A stretch of DNA of 64,000 nucleotides from Ferirhizobium litorale (GCA_030028905.1 JALDYZ010000011.1:62001-126000), one strand, 5' to 3'. Shown: positions 10,421 through 19,706, counted from the first letter of the stretch. The notes: a model not told the origin generated them from the letters alone. Numbers and translations are program-made.

Positions 10421-11618
10421 CGTGTTCATCTGCGACTACATCCGCACCCCGATCGGCCGTTTCGGTGGCTCGCTTTCCTCGCTGCGCGCCGACGATCTCG
10501 GTGCCGTCCCCCTGAAGGCACTTGCCGCGCGCAATGCCGGCCTCGATCTGGAAGCCATCGACGAAGTGATCTTCGGCTGCGCCAACCAGGCGGGCGAGGA
10601 CAACCGCAACGTCGCACGCATGTCGTCGCTTCTTGCCGGCTATCCGGTTTCCGTTCCGGGCACGACCATCAACCGCCTCTGTGGCTCGGGCATGGATGCC
10701 GTGATCACCGCGGCCCGGGCGATCAAGGCTGGTGAAGCGGAACTGATCGTCGCCGGCGGCGTCGAGAGCATGAGCCGCGCTCCCTTCGTGATGCCGAAGG
10801 CCGACACTGCGTTTTCCCGCAATGCCGAGATCTACGACACCACCATCGGCTGGCGCTTCATCAATCCGCTGATGAAGAAGCAGTATGGCGTCGACTCCAT
10901 GCCGGAGACCGGCGAGAACGTCGCCGAGGAATTCCGCGTCACCCGTGAAGACCAGGACGCATTTGCCGTGCGCTCCCAGGCAAAGGCGGCCAGCGCTCAG
11001 GAAAGCGGACGTCTGGCCAGGGAGATCACGCCCGTAACCATTCCCCAACGCAAGGGCGATCCGGTCATCGTCGCAAAGGACGAGCATCCGCGCGCCACGA
11101 CCATGGAAGCACTGGCCAGGCTCGGCACCCCCTTCAGGAAGGAAGGCGGCACGGTGACTGCCGGCAACGCTTCGGGTGTCAACGATGGGGCTGCGGCGCT
11201 GATCATCGCAACGGAAGCCGCCGCGAAGAGGCACGGATTGACGCCGATCGCGCGGTTCCTCGGTGGAGCGACCGCGGGCGTGCCGCCGCGGATCATGGGG
11301 ATCGGCCCGATCCCGGCTTCGCGCAAACTGATGGCACGGCTTTCGATGACAATCGACCAGTTCGACGTCGTCGAGCTAAACGAAGCCTTCGCTTCCCAGG
11401 GGCTTGCCGTGTTGCGCAATCTCGGCGTCGCGGACGATGATCCCCGCGTCAACCGCAACGGCGGCGCCATAGCACTCGGGCATCCGCTCGGCATGTCGGG
11501 TGCCCGCATCACCGGGACCGCTGCACTCGAGCTTGCGATCACCGGCGGACGTTATTCGCTGTCGACAATGTGCATTGGCGTCGGCCAGGGCATCGCCGTC
11601 GCGCTGGAGCAGGCCTGA
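10413..11618 (+). CDS. pcaF: 3-oxoadipyl-CoA thiolase
   Basis: 401-residue thiolase that splits beta-ketoadipyl-CoA into succinyl-CoA and acetyl-CoA, the last step of the pathway. All thiolase signatures are present: nucleophile Cys in NRLCGSGMDAV near residue 90, VELNEAFASQG, GGAIALGHPLGMSG and the second catalytic Cys in MCIGVGQG. Context (between pcaJ and pcaB) picks the beta-ketoadipyl-CoA role over a general acetoacetyl-CoA thiolase. Confidence 0.95.
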   Translation: MADVFICDYIRTPIGRFGGSLSSLRADDLGAVPLKALAARNAGLDLEAIDEVIFGCANQAGEDNRNVARMSSLLAGYPVSVPGTTINRLCGSGMDAVITAARAIKAGEAELIVAGGVESMSRAPFVMPKADTAFSRNAEIYDTTIGWRFINPLMKKQYGVDSMPETGENVAEEFRVTREDQDAFAVRSQAKAASAQESGRLAREITPVTIPQRKGDPVIVAKDEHPRATTMEALARLGTPFRKEGGTVTAGNASGVNDGAAALIIATEAAAKRHGLTPIARFLGGATAGVPPRIMGIGPIPASRKLMARLSMTIDQFDVVELNEAFASQGLAVLRNLGVADDDPRVNRNGGAIALGHPLGMSGARITGTAALELAITGGRYSLSTMCIGVGQGIAVALEQA

Positions 11619-11619
11619 C

Positions 11620-12678
11620 ATGTCGCTCGCCTCTGCCTCCTTTCTCGCCTCGCTGCTCGGAGACCGCGAGATCTCCACCATGCTCGGCACGGAGGCAGGC
11701 ATCGCCGCCATGCTGCGTTTCGAGACCGCCCTGGCTCGCTCGGAGGCCTCGGTGGGGCTAGTGAGCGCAGACGCCGCAAGCGCCATCGCGGCCGCGTGCC
11801 GAGACTTGGTGCCCGACATGCCGAAACTGAGGGAATCGACGTTGCGCGACGGGGTGGTCGTGCCGGAACTCGTTCGGCAGTTGCGCCTCAAGGTCGGCGA
11901 GCCGCACGACGCGGCCGTGCATTTCGGTGCGACCAGCCAGGACGTCATCGATACGGCACTGGCGCTCAAGCTCGCACCTGTTCTCGACTTGATCGAAAGC
12001 CGGCTAATGAAATTGCTCGCGGATCTGGATGCGCTCGTCGGTCGCTTTGGCGATGCGCCGCTGATGGGCCGCACCCGGATGCAGGCGGCGGTCCCGATCA
12101 CCGCTGGCCACCGGTTGCGCACCTGGCGCAGTCCCATCCAGCGGCTGATTGCCGACTTGCCACGCCAGCGAGATGCGCTGCTGATCCTGACACTCGCCGG
12201 CGCCGCCGGTACGGCGGAGAAATTCGGCGACAAGATCACTGCCGTTCGATCAGCAATGGCTACCGAACTCGGTCTGGGTGTACCGGACTACGTGCCCCAT
12301 TCCGATCGCGGTAGGATGGTGGATTTCGCCTCGTTCCTATCGCTCGTGACCGGTGCGCTCGGCAAGATCGGACAGGATATCGCCCTGATGGCGCAAACAG
12401 GGATCGACGAAATTGCGCTTTCAGGCGGCGGCGGCTCATCGGCGATGCCGCACAAGAAGAATCCCGTGGCCGCCGAGGTGCTCGTCACGCTCGCCCGCTA
12501 CAATGCCACCCTGCTTTCCGGCATGCATCAGGCGCTGATCCACGAACAGGAGCGGTCGGGCGCCGCCTGGACGCTCGAATGGATCATCCTGCCGCAAATG
12601 GTCGAGGCAACTGGCTGCGCGCTGTCGCATGGTACAGCGCTGCTCTCGTCGGTCGAAAGTATCAGCAATCGACAATAG
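11620..12678 (+). CDS. pcaB: 3-carboxy-cis,cis-muconate cycloisomerase
   Basis: 352-residue member of the fumarase/aspartase superfamily that cyclises 3-carboxy-cis,cis-muconate to gamma-carboxymuconolactone. Visible motifs are FGATSQDVIDTAL in the substrate-binding region and the superfamily signature GGGGSSAMPHKKNP near residue 270. It starts one base after the pcaF stop and closes the operon. It is shorter than the roughly 450-residue Pseudomonas PcaB, which is usual for the rhizobial short form. It converges on phnN. Confidence 0.94.
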   Translation: MSLASASFLASLLGDREISTMLGTEAGIAAMLRFETALARSEASVGLVSADAASAIAAACRDLVPDMPKLRESTLRDGVVVPELVRQLRLKVGEPHDAAVHFGATSQDVIDTALALKLAPVLDLIESRLMKLLADLDALVGRFGDAPLMGRTRMQAAVPITAGHRLRTWRSPIQRLIADLPRQRDALLILTLAGAAGTAEKFGDKITAVRSAMATELGLGVPDYVPHSDRGRMVDFASFLSLVTGALGKIGQDIALMAQTGIDEIALSGGGGSSAMPHKKNPVAAEVLVTLARYNATLLSGMHQALIHEQERSGAAWTLEWIILPQMVEATGCALSHGTALLSSVESISNRQ

Positions 12679-12692
12679 CCGGGGTTGCCTGC

Positions 12693-13298
12693 TCAGTCGC
12701 CGCCACGCGCGTGCTTGAGTGCCAACTCCAGTGCGTCAACCATCGCCCTGCCCGCATCATCGAGCGCGCCGCTGTTGTCGATGTTGACGACATCGAATTC
12801 GCCCCTGACCGCCAAGGCGCCGCGTGCCAGTCTCTGAAGGATGTCCTCGCGGGTTTCCCGCCCTCGAGCTTCAAGACGCGCGGCAAGCACCTCTGGGCGG
12901 GCGGTCACATTGACGACCTTGATCCGTTCGAAGGCGGAGTGAAAGCGCTCCAGCACGGAGCGCGAACCATTGACGACCACGAGTTCGCCACGGGCAAGAT
13001 GCTCCCGCACTTTCGCCGGTACGCCGTATTTCAGCCCGTGAGCCTCCCAGGACACCGCGAAGGCGCCATCGGCAGCCATCGCTTCAAACTCGTGATCAGC
13101 GACGCTGCGATGATCCTCGCCGCCGGCGTCGCTTTCGCGGGTGATGATCCGGCGAACGAAGTGCACCTCTTCACGCCCGGCAAAATGACCCGCGGCGATC
13201 GCCATCAGTGTGTCCTTGCCGGCCCCGCTGGGGCCGACCACGACCACCACCATACCCGGCTCCGAAGCCGGGCCAGGCTTGCTTGCTGGCGCTGTCAT
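12693..13298 (-). CDS. phnN: Ribose 1,5-bisphosphate phosphokinase
   Basis: 201-residue guanylate-kinase-like P-loop enzyme that phosphorylates ribose 1,5-bisphosphate to PRPP, the final step that returns the C-P lyase product to nucleotide metabolism. Walker A is VVGPSGAGKDTL near residue 22, followed by RRIITR and the SWEAHGLKYGVP segment typical of PhnN. Its ATG overlaps the phnM stop by one base. It is the last gene of the phnC-phnN unit. Confidence 0.94.
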   Translation of the reverse strand: MTAPASKPGPASEPGMVVVVVGPSGAGKDTLMAIAAGHFAGREEVHFVRRIITRESDAGGEDHRSVADHEFEAMAADGAFAVSWEAHGLKYGVPAKVREHLARGELVVVNGSRSVLERFHSAFERIKVVNVTARPEVLAARLEARGRETREDILQRLARGALAVRGEFDVVNIDNSGALDDAGRAMVDALELALKHARGGD

Positions 13299-14437
13299 CA
13301 GGCGACCCGCCGTCCCTCGCGCCAGACCGACCGGGTGACCGGAACGCCATGTTCGCGGTGCACGCGCACTAGGTCGGCGCGCAATCCCGTCGCGATCCGG
13401 CCGCGATCATCGAGCCCGACGGTGCGTGCCGGCGTCGACGTAACCATGGCCAGTGCCCGCGGCAGGCTGACAGTTTCAATTTCGTCCGAGAGCACGAATG
13501 GGGCGTGCAGCAGGCTGAGCGGCACGTAGTCGGAGGACAACACGTCAAGCACGCCGAGTTCGGCGAGGTCGCGCGCGGCGATGTTACCGGAATGGGACTT
13601 TCCGCGCACGATGTTCGGCGCGCCCATCAATACGCTCATGCCGGCGCCATGCGATGCCTTTGCTGCCTCGAAGCTGGTCGGAAACTCGGCGAGCTTGACT
13701 CCGTAACCGATCGCCTCGCCGACATGCTCGGTGGTTGCGTCGTCATGGCTGGCAATCGCGATGCCGCGTGAATTGCAGACCTTGGCGATCGCATCGCGGT
13801 GCTTGGTCGAATAAGCCGCCGAGGAATCCTGGCGCCGCGCGACGAATTCGGCAAATGCAGCATCCGAGAGCCCGCGCTTCGTCTTGTAGTAGAGGGTATA
13901 TTGCTCCATCGTCTGAAACTGGCGTTGGCCGGGCGCGTGATCCATCAGCGACACGAGGCGAACAAAGGGGTCGTTCTCGAAGTCCTTGAAATGATCCAGC
14001 ACGTTCGCCGCCGACACTTCGCAGCGCAAGTGAATGAGATGGTCCGCCTTCAGGCGGTTTTCCCGGACGGCGGACTGGATGGCATCGGCCATATCGCGCA
14101 TTTCGCCGTCCTTGAAGCCGTCGTCCTCGTCGGAGCCCATACGCAGGCAGTCGAAGACGGTGGTGATGCCGGAGGTGACGACCTGGGCGTCGTGAGCCTG
14201 GATCGCGGCGGTCTTGTGCCAGCGAACGCCGGGGCGCGGCGAATAGTGGGCCTCAAGGTGGTCGGTGTGCAGTTCCACAAGACCCGGAATCAGATAGTCG
14301 CCTTCGAAATCCTCACCGGCTTCGGTACAACCTACGGAAATATCGGCAATCCTTCCGTCACGGATCTGGACGGTACCGTTGAGAATTTCGTCCTCCAGGA
14401 CGATGCGGGCGTTGGTGAGGACCTGTTCGCGGCTCAT
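13298..14437 (-). CDS. phnM: Alpha-D-ribose 1-methylphosphonate 5-triphosphate diphosphatase
   Basis: 379-residue amidohydrolase-superfamily enzyme that removes pyrophosphate from ribose 1-methylphosphonate 5-triphosphate, giving the 5-phosphate substrate of C-P lyase. The metal-binding start of the barrel is GLVELHTDHLEAHYSPRPGV near residue 50, and HDDATTEH and LSSDYVP supply later ligands. The frame is open to 14482, but MSREQVLTNARIVL at 14437 fits the family start. It lies 20 bp after the 2H phosphoesterase gene and is coupled to phnN. Confidence 0.95.
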   Translation of the reverse strand: MSREQVLTNARIVLEDEILNGTVQIRDGRIADISVGCTEAGEDFEGDYLIPGLVELHTDHLEAHYSPRPGVRWHKTAAIQAHDAQVVTSGITTVFDCLRMGSDEDDGFKDGEMRDMADAIQSAVRENRLKADHLIHLRCEVSAANVLDHFKDFENDPFVRLVSLMDHAPGQRQFQTMEQYTLYYKTKRGLSDAAFAEFVARRQDSSAAYSTKHRDAIAKVCNSRGIAIASHDDATTEHVGEAIGYGVKLAEFPTSFEAAKASHGAGMSVLMGAPNIVRGKSHSGNIAARDLAELGVLDVLSSDYVPLSLLHAPFVLSDEIETVSLPRALAMVTSTPARTVGLDDRGRIATGLRADLVRVHREHGVPVTRSVWREGRRVA

Positions 14438-14457
14438 TGCATTCAGACTTTCATGGT

Positions 14458-15126
14458 TCAGGCCAGCCCGAGCGGCAGCCATCTGTGGACGGTGAAAGGG
14501 GCTCCGCGTGTCTCTTCGACGAACAGCGCCAGCCCCGAGATCGGCAGCGGCCGATCGATGTGATCGGCAAAATGGTCTTCAAGCGCCCGGCGCACCTCTG
14601 GTGACTTCTCGGGTGCGACCGGGCTTGTCAACGTCATGTGGAAACGGAAATCGCCCATGACATAGGGATAACCCCACTGCATCAGGTTTCGTCGCTGGCT
14701 TTCGCCGAGTTTTTCCGGATTGCGCCGAACAAGATCGGCCTCGGAAAGGGGTGCACGAAACGGCGAGAAATGGCGCACTACTTCGGCGGCGAAATCCTGC
14801 AATTCGGGGCAGAGCGCGTGCGGCACGAGCGCGTAAAACGGACCGAGCTGACCAAGCACGACCCGTGGGACCTCAAATGGCGTTGCCTTGGTGACGAAAC
14901 TGTCGAATGCATCGACAAGCGTCGCTTCGTTGGCTCCGCCGCGCAACTCGAACGGTGCCTTGATGGTCGCGTGAAACCCGTAGCGGCGAGGTTCGCGGAC
15001 GAGGTCGTCGCTGCCGTCACCTGCTGTGAAATCCCTTCCGGAAAAGGCGTCCCGGCCGAGCCATTGCGCGGCTGCCACGGTCAGCGGATCGTCAACGGGT
15101 GGAGAGAAATAAATGGCGTATCGCAA
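14458..15126 (-). CDS. DUF1045 phosphonate-cluster protein, 2H phosphoesterase superfamily
   Basis: 222-residue protein of the phosphonate-operon DUF1045 family. It carries the two H-x-T/S motifs that define 2H phosphoesterases: HAT at residues 52-54 (GFHATIK) and HMT at 163-165 (FHMTLTS). Enzymes of this superfamily open cyclic phosphodiesters of ribose. No PhnP-type metallo-beta-lactamase protein is encoded anywhere in this phn cluster, so this protein is a good candidate for opening 5-phosphoribosyl 1,2-cyclic phosphate before PhnN. That function is inference. The start is a TTG (an in-frame stop lies three codons upstream) giving MRYAIYFSPP, the normal family N-terminus. Confidence 0.85.
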   Translation of the reverse strand: MRYAIYFSPPVDDPLTVAAAQWLGRDAFSGRDFTAGDGSDDLVREPRRYGFHATIKAPFELRGGANEATLVDAFDSFVTKATPFEVPRVVLGQLGPFYALVPHALCPELQDFAAEVVRHFSPFRAPLSEADLVRRNPEKLGESQRRNLMQWGYPYVMGDFRFHMTLTSPVAPEKSPEVRRALEDHFADHIDRPLPISGLALFVEETRGAPFTVHRWLPLGLA

Positions 15127-15257
15127 TGTCGTTCATCCAGAATTTCGCGCCGCACCTTGCAGCATATCGGTCCGCAACCGCAAGATTGCCCGAGCTAAAA
15201 GATCTCCGTGACCGAATGATGATCGGATGCGGCCGTTGCATCCAATTCGCGTTTCCC

Positions 15258-16766
15258 TCATCGGCCGCTCCCTGTTCCCATCAGGCGCGAGCGTAGCGCA
15301 TTGGAAACTGCATCGAAGACGAACACGACGATGAGGATCAGCAGCACCATGTATGCGACGTTTTCCCAGTCCGCATTGGTGCGCATCGCCTCCCACAACT
15401 TCAGGCCGATGCCGCCGGCGCCAACGGCGCCGATGATTGTGGCCGAGCGGGTGTTCGATTCCCAGAAGTAGAGCGCTTGCGAGGCGAAGAGCGGCATCAC
15501 CTGCGGCATGACGCCGAAGCGTTGCACCGCGGCAGGCGATGCACCCACGGACTTCACACCCTCACGCTGCTTGTCATCGATATTCTCCAGCGCCTCGGAG
15601 TAGAGCTTGCCGAGTGTTCCGGTGTCGGTGAAGAAGATCGCCGAAATGCCCGCCAGTGGCCCCGGTCCGAAGGCACGGGTGAAGAACAGGGCCCAGATGA
15701 ACATGTCGACCGATCGCAGGAAATCGAAGAAGCGCTTCGCAATCTGGTTGACGGGGCGGTTGCGGGTGATGTTGCGCGCCGCGATGAAGGACAGCGGAAA
15801 CGCCACCAGCATCGCGAAGAGCGTGCCCACGAAGGCCATGACGATGGTCTGGAGCAACTTGGTCCAAACGTCGAGATGTTGCCACTCCGCATTATAGAGG
15901 ATGTTGTTCCACGCCAGCGACAGGTTGCTCCGAGACGGGTCGATGCGCTCACCGGTGACGATGAGGGACGCGACCTCCGCTGTCGATTTTCCGAAGAAGG
16001 GTGAGTTGGTGTCGAACAGGAAGTTCGCCCAGCCGAGGAAGCGCTTGCGGATCTTCACCGCGTCCGGCTCGACTTCCGCCCAGCCGGCAAGTCCGAAACT
16101 GGCAACGATCTTCTCGCCCGGACGCCGTTGGCTCGCCCAATCGGGCAGTGGCCCGTCGATGACAATGCCATCGGCATTCCCAAGGCGGACAGCGAGCGTC
16201 TCGCCGTTCCGTGTCAGAAGTGCCTGGTCGGGCCGGAGATCGATTCGCGAAGTTGAACTCAAGTTTATCGTCGCTTCGGAGACGACCTCTTCCGTTTTCG
16301 TCACGGTGGTCGCCGCCGGCGCGCCGGCAGACGATTCGACGGTTGCGGGCTGCGTCATGAAACTCATGGTCGATTTTTTCGCAGGCTCGACTTGGGGGGC
16401 GACGGCTACGGGGATGGTCACTGTGCGGGTGACGGTCTTTCGTTCCGCTATCAACCAGTCCGGATCCGGATTGGGACCGAGCGGGTCGTAGCGCGGAAAG
16501 GAAATCGTCATGGTGCCATCGTCGCCAACCTTCACGATCGGACGCGATTCGTAGGACACCCAGTCGGCGAGATACATTCCGGCGATCGGCCAGTTGGCGC
16601 TGCCGAGAACCTGGCCGATGGCGAAGAACCACCAGCAGAAAACAAAGTAGAGAAGCGTCGCACCGACGACAGCCGGAATTCGAAAACGCTGCCACGCGGA
16701 ACGCCGGAAGATTTCGGGATGCCTGGAGGCGATCCTGTCCAGTTCGGCACGGTCAAGAACGGTCAT
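15258..16766 (-). CDS. phnE: Phosphonate ABC transporter permease PhnE (second copy, long form)
   Basis: 502-residue inner-membrane permease of the phosphonate importer. Transmembrane helix 1 (about 26-50, TLLYFVFCWWFFAIGQ) is followed by roughly 200 soluble residues, then the permease core with four to five helices and the EAA-type loop (EGVKSVGASPAAVQRFGVMPQVMP). The end SATIIGAVGAGGIGLKLWEAM is characteristic of PhnE. Start is the ATG at 16766 behind GAGGGTGA, 10 bp after the other phnE. The long soluble insert distinguishes it from its 320-residue partner, and the two should form a heterodimer. Confidence 0.92.
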   Translation of the reverse strand: MTVLDRAELDRIASRHPEIFRRSAWQRFRIPAVVGATLLYFVFCWWFFAIGQVLGSANWPIAGMYLADWVSYESRPIVKVGDDGTMTISFPRYDPLGPNPDPDWLIAERKTVTRTVTIPVAVAPQVEPAKKSTMSFMTQPATVESSAGAPAATTVTKTEEVVSEATINLSSTSRIDLRPDQALLTRNGETLAVRLGNADGIVIDGPLPDWASQRRPGEKIVASFGLAGWAEVEPDAVKIRKRFLGWANFLFDTNSPFFGKSTAEVASLIVTGERIDPSRSNLSLAWNNILYNAEWQHLDVWTKLLQTIVMAFVGTLFAMLVAFPLSFIAARNITRNRPVNQIAKRFFDFLRSVDMFIWALFFTRAFGPGPLAGISAIFFTDTGTLGKLYSEALENIDDKQREGVKSVGASPAAVQRFGVMPQVMPLFASQALYFWESNTRSATIIGAVGAGGIGLKLWEAMRTNADWENVAYMVLLILIVVFVFDAVSNALRSRLMGTGSGR

Positions 16767-16776
16767 CGGATCACCC

Positions 16777-17739
16777 TCACTGGACGGTACGGAAGGCCTG
16801 GTCGCCCACCAGACGGCGGCGCAGCCACGCCGAAAACTGGTCGACGGCGACAATGGTGGAAAACAGCAGGATGACGATGGCGATCGTCTTGGCCTCGTGT
16901 CCCTGCCCGATCGACAAGCGCAGAAGTTCGCCGATACCGCCGCCGCCGACGGCGCCGATGATGGTCGAGGCGCGCACGTTGATTTCGAGGCGCAGCAGGA
17001 AGTAGCTCATGAAATTCGGCAGCACCTGCGGCACCATGCCGAACCAGGCGCGCTCCAGCCAGTTGGCGCCGACGGCCCTTAGCCCTTCGTCCGGCTTCAT
17101 GTCCGCATTCTCGATCACTTCATAGAACATCTTGCCGAGCGCGCCGATCGTGTGGATCGACACGGCGATGACCGCCGGGATCGGACCAAGCGACAGAATG
17201 GCGAGGAAGAACCCGGCGATGACCACCTCAGGGAAGGCGCGCAGGATCTCCATGAAACGCCGGGCGGGGCCGCGCACCCACGGATTGGGCATCATGTTCC
17301 TCGCCGCGAGGAAGGCGAGCAGGAAGCCGAAGATCAAACCGATGATGGTGGAGAAGATGGCAATGTTCACCGTCTCCAGCATCTTGTGGACGTATTCGGG
17401 GACATAGAAGCCGCCGGTGATGTACAGCCGACCTTCCGGGTAGTTGTACTTCAGGCTGCCATCATCATAGGGCGATGGCAGGTCGAGCATGGCACGGACG
17501 ATCTCGGTTGCGTCGCGCGGCACCAGATCACCGACGAAATCGAAGAAGTGCGGCAGCCGGTCGAAGAACTTGCCCGAGTTGCTGTCATTGGCGAACCAGA
17601 GCGAACCGGAGAGGATGGCGAGAAAGACCACCAAGCCAAGAAAGGTGTAGGCCCGGCGACGCACCGCCAGTTGCTGCCAGTGGCTCTCGATGCGGGAGCC
17701 TCTTTCGCTGAGGCGCGGGTCGGTAATGGAAGTTGCCAT
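16777..17739 (-). CDS. phnE: Phosphonate ABC transporter permease PhnE (first copy)
   Basis: 320-residue permease, partner of the long PhnE. Membrane segments include AYTFLGLVVFLAILSGSLWF and the block around IAIFSTIIGLIFGFLLAFLA. The EAA loop is DEGLRAVGANWLERAWFGMVPQVLP, and the family end ASTIIGAVGGGGIGELL is present. Start is the ATG at 17739 with GAAAGAAG upstream, and an earlier in-frame ATG lacks a good site. It is separated from phnD by a 101-bp spacer holding a strong stem-loop. Confidence 0.93.
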   Translation of the reverse strand: MATSITDPRLSERGSRIESHWQQLAVRRRAYTFLGLVVFLAILSGSLWFANDSNSGKFFDRLPHFFDFVGDLVPRDATEIVRAMLDLPSPYDDGSLKYNYPEGRLYITGGFYVPEYVHKMLETVNIAIFSTIIGLIFGFLLAFLAARNMMPNPWVRGPARRFMEILRAFPEVVIAGFFLAILSLGPIPAVIAVSIHTIGALGKMFYEVIENADMKPDEGLRAVGANWLERAWFGMVPQVLPNFMSYFLLRLEINVRASTIIGAVGGGGIGELLRLSIGQGHEAKTIAIVILLFSTIVAVDQFSAWLRRRLVGDQAFRTVQ

Positions 17740-17791
17740 TGATGGGCTTCTTTCAACCTTGTCCGGCACAGTGGAACCGGTTTGTCATAAA

Positions 17792-17822
17792 ACGCCGCCG
17801 AGGCGAGTGCACCCGGCGGCGT
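17792..17822 (-). other. Intercistronic stem-loop between phnD and phnE
   Basis: Perfect 9-bp inverted repeat (ACGCCGCCG and CGGCGGCGT, 13-nt loop), 18 bp after the phnD stop in the direction of transcription and followed by TTTT. Such hairpins after a binding-protein gene commonly protect the upstream mRNA and partly stop transcription, giving more binding protein than permease. Confidence 0.6.
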
Positions 17823-17840
17823 GTTGTTCAAGAGGTGCGA

Positions 17841-18746
17841 TCAGCCGCCGATCGTTGCCTTGCGGGCGTCGATGATCGGCTTGTAGAAGTCGACGTTGAC
17901 TTCGGTATAGCCGGTGAAGTCACCGCCCTGGATGGACGAGAAGCACGCCGGGTCGGACTTCGGCAGGTCCATCATGAACCGCTTGAATTTCGTCTTCATG
18001 TCGTCGTTCATCGTCGAGCGGACGACGATCGGGCCGTTCGGGATCAACGGCGACTTCCAGATCTCGTTGAGTTCATCCATGTTGAGGATGCCCTTGTCGA
18101 CCATCTTGCGTAGATTGCCGGAAGAGTAGCCGTCCTTGAATTCGCCAACGCCCGAACCCCAGGTGGTGCCGGCATCGAAGGTGCCCTTGAGCACTTCAAG
18201 CACGAGGTTTTCATGGCCGCCGCCGAAACCGGTTTCGCTGAAGTATTCCTTGACCGGCGCGCCGATCGATTCCGGCAGGGTAACACTCGGGACCAGGAAG
18301 CCCGAGGTCGAGTCGGGATCCGCGAAGCCGAGTTTCTTGCCCTTCAGGTCTTCGAGCTTGGTGATGCCGGAATCCTTGCGGGCGACCATGATCGAGTAGT
18401 ATCCCATGGAACCGTCGGTCTGGACCGTCGTGAGGATCGGCTCGACGGCGTCGGCCTTGGCGAGGTAGATCTTGGCGTAGCCGGAAGCGCCGAGCTCGGC
18501 GTAGTCGAGCGTACCGCCGAGCAAACCCTGGATGACGCCGTCATAGTCGGCGGCCGGGAACAGCGAAACCTTCTCGACGCCAAGTACCGACGGCAGCTTT
18601 TCGGTCATGCACTGGAAGTTGCGCAGACGGTCGGCTTCGTTTTCGCCACCGAGGATCCCGATGCGGAATTCCTTCAGTTCCTCGGCGGCAGCCGAACCGG
18701 CGAGCGTCATGAGTGCCACAGCGGCGAGAAGCGTTTTCTTCAACAT
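17841..18746 (-). CDS. phnD: Phosphonate ABC transporter periplasmic substrate-binding protein
   Basis: 301-residue binding protein of the PhnD family, secreted to the periplasm, where it delivers phosphonates (possibly also phosphite or phosphate esters) to the two PhnE permeases. It starts with a classical signal peptide (MLKKTLLAAVALMTLAGSAAA, cleavage after about residue 21). Family segments are FRIGILGGENEADRL, LDYAELGASGYAKIY and LGFADPDSTSGFLVPS, the last lining the phosphonate pocket. The ATG at 18746 has AGGAGA at ideal spacing, while the upstream ATG at 18764 does not. Confidence 0.95.
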   Translation of the reverse strand: MLKKTLLAAVALMTLAGSAAAEELKEFRIGILGGENEADRLRNFQCMTEKLPSVLGVEKVSLFPAADYDGVIQGLLGGTLDYAELGASGYAKIYLAKADAVEPILTTVQTDGSMGYYSIMVARKDSGITKLEDLKGKKLGFADPDSTSGFLVPSVTLPESIGAPVKEYFSETGFGGGHENLVLEVLKGTFDAGTTWGSGVGEFKDGYSSGNLRKMVDKGILNMDELNEIWKSPLIPNGPIVVRSTMNDDMKTKFKRFMMDLPKSDPACFSSIQGGDFTGYTEVNVDFYKPIIDARKATIGG

Positions 18747-18836
18747 GCGTTCATCTCCTGTCATTCCGGTCGCGCCGGAGTTGGTTCAGTTTGAGAAGGT
18801 GCCCTTGACGGGGGCATGCGATCCTTTGCGGGGCCC

Positions 18837-19706
18837 TTAGAGCCCGGCCAGCGCCAATGGTTTGGGGTTGGCAGATTCTAGTCGCTCCGATGCCAGCACA
18901 ACCGGCGCGGACGGAGCTGCGATATTGATACTCGTAGAGGTCATGGTTTCATCGATCTGCGAACCGTCCGCCCCCGTGCCGTAGATCGCCCGCACGGCAT
19001 CCGCCGTAAGCTCCGATGGAGGGCCGTCGAACACCACTTGCCCGACGGCCATGCCGATGATGCGCTCGCAGTAGTTGCGGGCGGTGTCGAGCGTGTGGAG
19101 GTTGGTGATGACGGTGATGCCCTCGCGCTCGTTGATGTCACGCAGCGCGTCCATGACGATCTTGGCATTCAAGGGATCGAGTGAGGCGATCGGCTCGTCG
19201 GCCAACAGCATCTTGGGGTTCTGCATCAGGGCGCGCGCGATGGCGACGCGCTGCTGCTGGCCACCGGAGAGCGTACCGGCCATCTGGAGCGCAGTCTGCT
19301 CGATGCCGAGGCGCTCAAGCGCAGCAATCGCCATGATCCGCTCCTCGCGGCCGAAGATGTTGAGGATGCTGAGCACGGTCGGCCTGTGGTTAAGCCGGCC
19401 GAGCATGACATTGGTCAAGACATCCAGTCGGGGTACCAGGTTGAATTGCTGGAAGATCATGGCGCAATCGCGCTGCCAGTTGCGCAGTCGCTCGCCGCTC
19501 AGCGAAGAAACTTCCGTATCGCCGAAGTGGATGGACCCCGAAGTCGGATCCACCAGTCGGTTGATCATGCGAAGAAGCGTCGACTTGCCGGCGCCGGACC
19601 GGCCAATGACGCCAACCATCTGTCCCTGGGGAATTTCGACGTTCACAGTATCGACGGCGAGATGGCTTCCGAAACGTCGGCTGACATTCTTGAGGTGGAA
19701 CATCAT
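18837..19706 (-). CDS. phnC: Phosphonate ABC transporter ATP-binding protein
   Basis: 289-residue ATPase of the phosphonate importer. Walker A is GRSGAGKST near residue 36, the signature is [15 protein letters not shown], Walker B is [13 protein letters not shown], and the H-loop is NLHTLD. About 40 residues extend beyond the usual PhnC end and are of low complexity. Two consecutive ATGs (19706 and 19703) follow AGGAGAG. It is the first gene of the unit phnC-phnD-phnE-phnE-DUF1045-phnM-phnN and lies 65 bp behind a candidate Pho box. Confidence 0.95.
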   Translation of the reverse strand: MMFHLKNVSRRFGSHLAVDTVNVEIPQGQMVGVIGRSGAGKSTLLRMINRLVDPTSGSIHFGDTEVSSLSGERLRNWQRDCAMIFQQFNLVPRLDVLTNVMLGRLNHRPTVLSILNIFGREERIMAIAALERLGIEQTALQMAGTLSGGQQQRVAIARALMQNPKMLLADEPIASLDPLNAKIVMDALRDINEREGITVITNLHTLDTARNYCERIIGMAVGQVVFDGPPSELTADAVRAIYGTGADGSQIDETMTSTSINIAAPSAPVVLASERLESANPKPLALAGL

